Assembly: GCA_012031475.1 (NCBI GenBank)
Contig: JAAUTJ010000078.1
Span: forward strand, 1 to 12,227
Direction of reading: 5' to 3'
Origin: Leptolyngbyaceae cyanobacterium SM1_3_5
GTDB lineage: Bacteria; Cyanobacteriota; Cyanobacteriia; Elainellales; Elainellaceae
DNA: 12,227 bases
Positions within the stretch are counted from its first letter, which is position 1. Each line of letters starts with the position of its first letter. This document shows, piece after piece, positions 7,071-12,227 of the stretch. The notes below the pieces were generated by a model. That model saw nothing but the letters and a program-made list of their open reading frames with translations, ran no database searches and was not told the DNA's origin. The translations under genes were made by a program, and so were the position numbers.

Positions 7071-7095
7071 GGAGTTGATCAGGACGATCGACTCC
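7071..7095 (-). terminator. Hairpin downstream of the trmFO-DUF2839 operon
   Basis: GGAGTTGATC (7071-7080) pairs with GATCGACTCC (7086-7095) across a 5-base loop. This gives a 10-bp stem with one non-Watson-Crick position. It starts 30 bases after the minus-strand stop codon at 7125. No real T-run follows on the minus strand (TCATTTG), so it is an imperfect intrinsic terminator or an mRNA 3'-end stabiliser. Confidence 0.35.
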
Positions 7096-7124
7096 CGTAG
7101 TGGGATGAGAGCGATCGCGAGTAA

Positions 7125-7337
7125 TTACTGAACCTGCCACCAGCCCAAAGATGGGCCAATGAACCGCACTGTTACCCAGTACGCGACGAGCAGGCCGATC
7201 CCCGCCCAAGCGCCTTTGCTACTCAGTTGGACAAACTGCTGCGCCTGAGTTTTGGTAATCGGGAGCCAAGGCAGAATCGTGGCTTCCTGACCGTATTTGA
7301 CGCCCAATGTTTCTTTGCGTCGTTTTGCGTCACCCAT
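7125..7337 (-). CDS. DUF2839 family small membrane protein (in frame with trmFO)
   Basis: A 70-aa unit beginning MGDAKRRKETLGVKYGQE and ending in a hydrophobic segment with TVRFIGPSLGWWQVQ. This is the layout of the DUF2839 family of cyanobacteria: a basic GDAKRRK-type head, a conserved ILPWLPITKTQAQQF middle (496-510 of the joined frame) and one membrane helix. No function is known to me. In other cyanobacteria I expect it as a free-standing small protein starting at this Met. Here the frame is continuous with trmFO upstream, with 27 linker codons between. The ATG is at 7335-7337, with a CAGGA about 14 bases upstream as a possible ribosome site. I interpret it as a separate gene; the joined frame probably results from a one-base insertion at 7419-7422. 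Confidence 0.72.
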   Translation of the reverse strand: MGDAKRRKETLGVKYGQEATILPWLPITKTQAQQFVQLSSKGAWAGIGLLVAYWVTVRFIGPSLGWWQVQ

Positions 7338-8762
7338 AACATAGCATCCTGGATCAAGTTCTCCTGATTTTGATGATAGCGGGTTGGGGTGAAGAGACGC
7401 GAGATCTCGCGTCTTTACGGGGATCGCCTGCCAGATTTTGAGGTCGGTGAGGGAGCGATCGCGATATTGGCCGTAGCGATCGCGCTTGTTGCGAATGCGC
7501 TGGGGCAGTTCGGGCAGGATGCCGAAGTTGGGCGGCATCGGCTGGAAGTGTTTGGGTTCTGCCGTACTGATGAAGTCGATGAGAGCGCCGAGCATCGTTG
7601 TGGTTGGCGGGGTGACGAGGGGGCGATCGAGCAGCAGACGGGCGGCATTGGTTCCGGCCAGCCAGCCGCCTGCTGATGCTGCGGTGTAGCCCTCGGTTCC
7701 AACCAGTTGTCCGGCGGCGAAGAGGGTCGATCGCGACTTGAATTGCAAGGTTGAATGCAGCAGTTCCGGTGCGTTCAGAAAGGTGTTGCGGTGCATGACG
7801 CCCATGCGGACAAATTCGGCATTTTCCAAGCCGGGGATCAACTGAAAGACGCGCTTCTGTTCGCCCCAGCGCAGATTCGTTTGAAAGCCGACCAGATTCC
7901 AAAGCTGACCCGCCTTGTCTTCCTGCCGCAACTGCACAACCGCATAAGGCCGCTTATCGCGATTTTGGGGATCACGGAAATCGCCCAGTCGAGCGTCAAA
8001 CAGTCCCACAGGCTTGAGGGGGCCATAGCGCATCGTGTCTTCACCGCGCCGCGCCATTTCCTCGATCGGCAGGCAGGCTTCAAAGAACTTAGCTGACTCG
8101 CGATCGAACTCCTTTAGCTCCGCCTGTTCCGCTTCGCACAGCGCTTGCCAAAATGCGAGGTACTGATCCCGGTTCATTGGACAGTTGAGATAGGCCGCTT
8201 CGCCGCGATCGTAGCGAGAGGCAAGGAAGGCAATGTCGCGATCGATCGATTCGCCTTCGACGATTGGACTGGCGGCATCAAAAAAGCTGAGATATTCCAT
8301 CCCGGTTAGCTTCCGCAGATCTTCGGCCAAGGCCGGACTCGTCAAGGGACCAGTCGTCAGCACGACAACGCCTTCCGTTGGCAGTTGCGTCACTTCGTCG
8401 CGGCGCAGTTCGATTAGCGGATGATTTGCCAAAGTTTCGGTCAAGTCGCGACTGAAGACGGCGCGATCGACTGCCAATGCACCGCCTGCGGGAACCGAAT
8501 GCTCGTCCGCCTTGGCAATCACGATCGATCCCAGTCGCCGCAACTCCTCATGTAAGAGGCCAGAAGCGCGATCGCTCGATTGCGCCCCAAACGAATTGCT
8601 GCACACCAGTTCCGCCAAATGCTCCGTGTGATGGGCGGGACTGGTGCAGTGCGGGCGCATCTCATGCAGCACAACCGGAATGCCCGCCTGAGCAATCTGC
8701 CAAGCCGCCTCAGTTCCCGCCAAACCGCCGCCAATTACCTGCACTGGAATGGATTTGTTCAT
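7125..8762 (-). CDS. trmFO: tRNA (uracil-54-C5)-methyltransferase, folate/FAD-dependent, read through into DUF2839
   Basis: TrmFO makes m5U54 in the T-loop of tRNAs, using methylene-tetrahydrofolate as carbon donor and FADH2 as reductant. The frame is 545 aa. Residues 1-448 match the family: FAD-binding VIGGGLAGTEAAWQ (9-22), the LVCSNSFG cysteine (Cys54), the FFEACLPIEEMARRG cysteine (Cys230), GLFDAR (253-258), GYTAASAGGWLAG (358-370), and the C-terminal PELPQRIRNKRDRYGQYRDR (417-436). TrmFO is usually about 435-470 aa, so the last 97 residues are extra. They consist of a linker encoded by a palindromic repeat plus a complete DUF2839 unit from residue 476. Removing one C from the minus-strand CCCC (7419-7422) would give ATC CCG TAA and end TrmFO at residue 448. 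The ATG at 8762 lies 26 bases after the stop of the oxidoreductase, so the three genes form one minus-strand operon. The enzyme call is certain; the fusion is doubtful. Confidence 0.95.
   Translation of the reverse strand: MNKSIPVQVIGGGLAGTEAAWQIAQAGIPVVLHEMRPHCTSPAHHTEHLAELVCSNSFGAQSSDRASGLLHEELRRLGSIVIAKADEHSVPAGGALAVDRAVFSRDLTETLANHPLIELRRDEVTQLPTEGVVVLTTGPLTSPALAEDLRKLTGMEYLSFFDAASPIVEGESIDRDIAFLASRYDRGEAAYLNCPMNRDQYLAFWQALCEAEQAELKEFDRESAKFFEACLPIEEMARRGEDTMRYGPLKPVGLFDARLGDFRDPQNRDKRPYAVVQLRQEDKAGQLWNLVGFQTNLRWGEQKRVFQLIPGLENAEFVRMGVMHRNTFLNAPELLHSTLQFKSRSTLFAAGQLVGTEGYTAASAGGWLAGTNAARLLLDRPLVTPPTTTMLGALIDFISTAEPKHFQPMPPNFGILPELPQRIRNKRDRYGQYRDRSLTDLKIWQAIPVKTRDLASLHPNPLSSKSGELDPGCYVMGDAKRRKETLGVKYGQEATILPWLPITKTQAQQFVQLSSKGAWAGIGLLVAYWVTVRFIGPSLGWWQVQ
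7391..7418. repeat. Palindromic repeat (20-bp perfect core) between trmFO and DUF2839
   Basis: A perfect 20-bp palindrome at 7395-7414 (arms AGACGCGAGA / TCTCGCGTCT) is extended imperfectly to GAAG...TTAC at 7391-7418. It resembles the short dispersed palindromes with GTAGAGACG / CGTCTCTAC ends that are common in filamentous cyanobacterial genomes; I make this family link from memory. It forms the junction between the conserved end of TrmFO and DUF2839. It encodes residues 449-457 of the joined frame, and its edge carries a TAA in the frame that would end TrmFO normally. Confidence 0.75.
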
Positions 8763-8788
8763 GTCTGCGCCACGTTACTTCTTTTAGT

Positions 8789-10860
8789 TTAATCGCGGAC
8801 TCCGACGCCTTTTTCTGCCAGTCGATCGCTTTCCGTCATCGCCGCTCCAGCCGCACCGACGGCTGAGTGGGTTGCCCCACGCCATAAGTCAACGCATAGC
8901 TTCGCGCTAGGAGCCAGAACCAAAGCTGCGGCGATCGGCGCTTCGATCCAAGCCTGATTCGATCGCGCCCAAGCTGGAACCCAGCGAAATAGCCAGCTTA
9001 GCAGGGCTTCGATCGAAAAGCTGAAATAGCTGCCCAGCCAGCGCACCAAGTCTTTTGTTCCGGCCAACTGCCAGATCCACAGCAGCAAAGCCGGATTTTT
9101 ACTCGCCGCCTTGATTGCCATGCGGTTAAACACAATCCAGCCTGCGCGGTCTTTGATGAAGCGATCGGCCACTTGGGGAGTTTCCGCCGCCAAGATGCCA
9201 AAAACGTATTCAGCATCGCGTTCACCTTTTGCGGCTGCATGAATTTCCCAGTCGGAACCATCATGCCTTTCGAGAACATCCACGTGACCGCAACATTACT
9301 TTGATAGGCACGAATTTGATTGAGATGATCTGCCCTGAGCAAATCGTGTCGCAAAGCCGTATCGAGCAAATCCGTTAGGCGCGGCAAATTTCGCACTAGG
9401 GAGCCGAAGCCCGTAAACACGAGCGGCGACTGAAGCGAGGCGGCATCACCAATTGCCAAGAGTCGATCGAACGCGACGCGGCGATCGGTTCCACTCGTGC
9501 TGAAGTGACCGGGAATGTAGCCAAAGGTCGGCTTTTTCCACTCCAGCGCGTCCATGTTGCAGCGGCGATATTCCGGCAGGATGGTGAAAAAATCCTCGTA
9601 CATTTCCAAAAGCGAACCGGGATTTTCGGCATTCACCTGATGGTAATGAAACAGATAGATCGCCAGTTCCTCGTCGCGACCGGGAAACAGTTCCCAAATT
9701 AGCTGCCGTCCGCGAGAAATGTCGCCGTGTGTAAACAGCACATCGCCATACTGCGCGTCCCACACTTCCGGCTCAAAGCCGCGCTTGACGACCGCGCCGA
9801 CAGTCGGACAGACGCTATCGAACGCTCGTCCGCCGTTTAGCTGCCACGCGATCGGAGAAGCCGTGCCCATCGCATCGATCAGCAGTCGCCCCTGAGCCGT
9901 TCGATCGCGCTCGGTCGGGAGATGCGTCGTGTGAATCGTGACGCGATCGCCGCCAATGTCCGCCCGCTCAAATTCAGTTTCGTCCCAAATTTCGCCGCCC
10001 GCTGCTTTGAACTTTTCGCCACAGAGATGCAAAAGTTTTTCGGCATCGATCGCCACGTTCAACACTCCGGGCGTATGCAAAACCGGAGCTTTCGCCACAG
10101 TGGGATTGTTCGCATCGAAAAATTTGCTGAATCCGTCCACATATTCACGAGCGATCAAGCCTTCAAACTCGGCCACTGTGAACAAGCCAAGCTGAATGAC
10201 GCTTTGAAATTCGTCTCGCGAAATGTTCCACTCGCGATTCATGTAGCCATACGGCAAGCGCTCGATCAGCAGAACGCGATAGCCCAACCGCGCCATCACG
10301 GTCGCGTGAATCACGCCCAACGCGCCGCCGACGTAGATCAAATCGTAGGCAATGGGCGACGAGTCGGAACTGTCCTGCTGAAAAATCACCTGCTTGGGCG
10401 TTTGCGGACGGCGGACACTTTCGCGCCAGCGCTGTTCCCACCAGTAAACCCGATCGAGGCTGTACTCGCCATTCGGCATTTTCTGGAAATAGCGCACCGT
10501 CAGCGGATAGCGATCGGCCAGCGCCTCGAAAATGGATTGTCCCTCGATCGCAGGCGGTTCGGGATACTGATGCGGAAAAGCCTGCCGCAGATCGTGCTGA
10601 AGCTGTTTGAGAATCGCACTTTCAGCCGGAACGGGATCGCCCCAGCGAAACACTTTGAGGTAGGTCGATCGCTGCACCGACCACAGAAAAATCGAAAGTT
10701 CTTCCGAAATGGGATTAGATCCAGATGTAACGTTAAAGCTCAAGGTGCAGCCATCCAACGTATTGCGCTTTTGGCCTGCGATCGGCGTGTATTGGTGTAG
10801 CCAGGTGAGGACGGCGGCTGTTTCAAAAGTAGGAATTTCGATATAAAGGGTTTCTTTCAT
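8789..10860 (-). CDS. FAD-dependent oxidoreductase, membrane-associated C-terminus, one frameshift
   Basis: A flavin-dependent dehydrogenase-like protein; the substrate is unknown. The main frame (10860 down) has an N-terminal region of about 170 residues that I do not recognise. It is followed by a Rossmann FAD-binding start, AYDLIYVGGALGVIHA (171-186), with an acidic residue ending the second strand (VLLIERLP). The FAD motif LLAIGDAASLQSPLVFTGFG (467-486) follows. After residue 553 the frame becomes nonsense (ASWRRKLPKW). The neighbouring frame continues sensibly with FGILAAETPQVADRF and ends at 8789-8791. Adding one T to the run of five (plus-strand A's, 9200-9204) gives NTFFGILAAE and an uninterrupted protein of about 690 aa. 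The restored C-terminus has two or three hydrophobic stretches (about 590-660), suggesting membrane association. It is the first gene of the operon with trmFO, 26 bases ahead of it. The ATG at 10860 has no strong ribosome site. The frameshift is probably a sequencing error. Confidence 0.85.
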
Positions 10861-10993
10861 TAGTGCGATCGTGAATTGGGCAAACTACCTGTCAGTACAG
10901 AGTTAACGGGGATCAAAGTGCGGTAAACTGCCGATATGCTCAAATAAAAAAACTTTACAAACCTCTCAGAATTTTAAGAAAAACACCTTTCCT

Positions 10994-11228
10994 ATGAATT
11001 ATCCCATTCCCGACAGCCCCACAAGAAATAGTCGCTCTGCGCCAACAGCCGATCGACGAAGAACTAATCGCCACCGCGATCGCCGGAGTCGTCCAAATCA
11101 CGCGATCCCAGGGTCGATCGCTCGAAGAACTCAAGGCCGAAGTGCTAGCCGATGAAGGCTTGCTCGACTTTGAATCGCGCCGCCGCCTCAGCGAAATTGT
11201 CTCAGACGCTTGGCGAGTTTTGGCTTAG
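10994..11228 (+). CDS. Small conserved hypothetical protein (77 aa), frameshifted near the start
   Basis: A small gene hidden by a frame break. The ATG at 10994 gives MNYPIPDSP in one frame. The next frame then reads QEIVALRQQPIDEELIATAI and ends in LSEIVSDAWRVLA with a TAG at 11226-11228. Removing one C from the CCCC run at 11017-11020 joins them into a 77-aa protein. The joined protein is soluble, acidic and largely helical, with the recognisable middle GRSLEELKAEVLADEGLLD (40-58). I recall similar short cyanobacterial proteins of unknown function, but no named domain. The codon use and the CGATCG motifs inside it match neighbouring genes. No strong ribosome site precedes the ATG. It is divergent from the oxidoreductase (133-base gap) and convergent with the exported protein (23-base gap). 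An unjoined reading would have no start codon for the long part, which supports a single gene. Confidence 0.7.
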
Positions 11229-11251
11229 TTCGGTTGGCTTGAGCGCTTGGC

Positions 11252-11635
11252 CTAATTCGATCGCCCCGAATCCGGAAAGCTGTAGTCAAACGTCAGATAG
11301 CGATCCCCGGCATACATCACCACATACCAAATGTGCGGCGCAAACTCAAACGGATATGCTTCGCGCTGAACGGTTGCCATGCTGCCGTCCGGCAATTCCA
11401 CCTCTAGCGGCTGAAGACGGCAGTAAGGTTCACCCAAGACGGCGATCGCTTCCGCCCGCGCTGATCCCCGCGCCACCTGACTGAACTGCCGCAGCATCGG
11501 ACGAGTCATCAGGCTACTCTCCTGGACAATTTCGACACAGGGATCAAGGCGTTCGGGTGGCGTTTGGGCGCGAGCGGGAAGGGCGATCGTAAAACTGGCA
11601 AGCAGGAGCGCGAAATTAACAATGCGATTCAACAC
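11252..11635 (-). CDS. Exported hypothetical protein with signal peptide
   Basis: A secreted or periplasmic protein of unknown function. The N-terminus has an Arg, a hydrophobic core (NFALLLASFTIALP) and an ARA|Q cleavage site, a classic Sec signal peptide. The mature part is about 100 residues, with two cysteines (in DPCVEI and EPYCRL) that could form a disulfide. It also has a GSARAEAIAVLGEPYC stretch and an aromatic C-terminal half (FEFAPHIWYVVMYAGDRYLTFDY). I recognise no domain. The frame is open from a GTG at 11647. I prefer the GTG at 11635 (or the TTG at 11632), because GGAAG lies five to eight bases upstream and the signal peptide then starts with the usual short basic end. It is convergent with the 77-aa gene and divergent from the glucokinase gene, which starts about 107 bases away. 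It is probably a single-gene unit. Confidence 0.72.
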   Translation of the reverse strand: MLNRIVNFALLLASFTIALPARAQTPPERLDPCVEIVQESSLMTRPMLRQFSQVARGSARAEAIAVLGEPYCRLQPLEVELPDGSMATVQREAYPFEFAPHIWYVVMYAGDRYLTFDYSFPDSGRSN

Positions 11636-11742
11636 AATTTCTTCCACTTTTCTAAAGCCCAGAACTTGATTTTGGCATTCTTCGAGGCTGCGATCGTGTG
11701 GCAGGATCGAAGAGGTCTTTGTTCCCGCCGAGATTAGGAAAT

Positions 11743-12227
11743 ATGGCTCAGGAGCGCAAAACGCTGTCGATCGACATTGGCGGCAGCGGCGTCAAACTGC
11801 TGGTGCTGGATGAAAAAGGTGAACCGCTCACCGATCGCGCTCGTGTCGATACGCCCCAGCCGCCGATCCCCGAAAAGATTTTGGCGGCGATCGTCGAGTT
11901 AGCCACAACGCAAAAAGCGTTCGATCGCGTGTCGGTTGGCTTTCCGGGCGTGGTGCGAAACGGCGTGATCTACACTGCTGCGAATCTAGATCCGGCCTGG
12001 ATCGAGTTTGATTTGGCTTCTGCCCTGGCTGAGCAGCTTGGCAAACCCGTTCGCGTCGCCAACGATGCGGATATTCAAGGTTTGGGTGCAGTTTCTGGCA
12101 AAGGCGTCGAGATGGTGTTGACGCTGGGAACTGGACTCGGTTCGGCCTTATTCGTCGAAGGCAAGCTGGTCAAGTCCACCGATGTGGGGCTCGTGAAGGA
12201 ATATGTTTTCCCCGGGTTTACCGGGAG
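11743..12227 (+). CDS. ppgK: ROK-family polyphosphate glucokinase, 5' part; odd last 18 codons
   Basis: Polyphosphate glucokinase phosphorylates glucose to glucose-6-phosphate using polyphosphate (often also ATP) in the cytosol. 161 codons are present. The phosphate-binding DIGGSGVKLL (11-20), VSVGFPGVVRNG (63-74), the catalytic-Asp segment RVANDADIQGLG (104-115, Asp108) and the second phosphate loop LTLGTGLGSALF (126-137) all fit the family closely. After GKLV (140-143) the family should show a P-N-x-E-L-x-H stretch that contacts glucose. Here the frame reads KSTDVGLVKEYVFPGFTG, and no other frame gives the expected sequence. So the last 55 bases may be a chimeric contig end, an insertion edge or a rearrangement. 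The ATG at 11743 has TAGGAA just upstream, at a slightly short spacing. The gene runs off the window. Confidence 0.85.
   Translation, partial: MAQERKTLSIDIGGSGVKLLVLDEKGEPLTDRARVDTPQPPIPEKILAAIVELATTQKAFDRVSVGFPGVVRNGVIYTAANLDPAWIEFDLASALAEQLGKPVRVANDADIQGLGAVSGKGVEMVLTLGTGLGSALFVEGKLVKSTDVGLVKEYVFPGFTG

Noticed and set aside
9922..10800. 292-codon open frame on the plus strand opposite the oxidoreductase
   Set aside because: It is fully antisense to a recognisable FAD-dependent protein and shows no domain or ribosome site; long antisense frames are common opposite GC-rich genes.
1..12227. CRISPR array, tRNA or rRNA genes, intact insertion sequence, defence or biosynthetic system
   Set aside because: I looked on both strands and found no regular repeat-spacer arrangement, tRNA-like T-loop with paired arms, transposase motif or recognisable defence gene.

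Overview
The window comes from a cyanobacterial chromosome. The HIP1 octamer GCGATCGC and the shorter CGATCG recur throughout. The gene set is also typically cyanobacterial: a Cph2-like bilin photoreceptor kinase, DUF1206, DUF155 and DUF2839 proteins, and TrmFO. A 28-nt imperfect palindrome resembles the dispersed gtagagacg-type repeats of filamentous cyanobacteria. The content is chromosomal housekeeping and sensing. I see no phage genes, CRISPR array, tRNA, rRNA or intact transposon.

Layout: (1) 1-772 (+), the 3' three quarters of fabH, broken by one frameshift. (2) 788-3742 (-), convergent with fabH, a 984-aa photoreceptor histidine kinase. Its domains are a knotless phytochrome GAF-PHY pair, then a cyanobacteriochrome-type GAF, then HisKA/HATPase. 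Repeats lie just upstream of it. (3) 3933-4769 (-), a DUF1206 membrane protein with three repeats. (4) 4898-5698 (+), a DUF155 (RMND1/Sif2-like) protein. (5) 5717-6181 (-), an MgtC/SapB membrane protein with a repeat-rich upstream region that includes a partial Pho box. (6) 6282-6596 (-), a small CxxC protein. (7) 6597-7124, a gene-free stretch of different base character. (8) A minus-strand operon running flavin oxidoreductase (10860 to 8789), trmFO (from 8762) and DUF2839 (to 7125). (9) 10994-11228 (+), a 77-aa protein. (10) 11252-11635 (-), an exported protein. (11) 11743 to the window end (+), polyphosphate glucokinase.

The genes do not form one pathway. They cover fatty-acid initiation, light sensing, possible phosphate or magnesium homeostasis, tRNA m5U54 formation and polyphosphate-driven glucose phosphorylation. 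The strongest overall pattern is four independent reading-frame anomalies. They lie in fabH, the oxidoreductase, the 77-aa gene and the trmFO stop. Each is explained by one base gained or lost in a short homopolymer run. This suggests long-read indel errors more than real gene decay, and it also offers a simple explanation for the apparent TrmFO-DUF2839 fusion. The biologically most interesting item is the photoreceptor kinase. It combines a Cph2-like sensory module with a second GAF that carries an altered DxCF motif.
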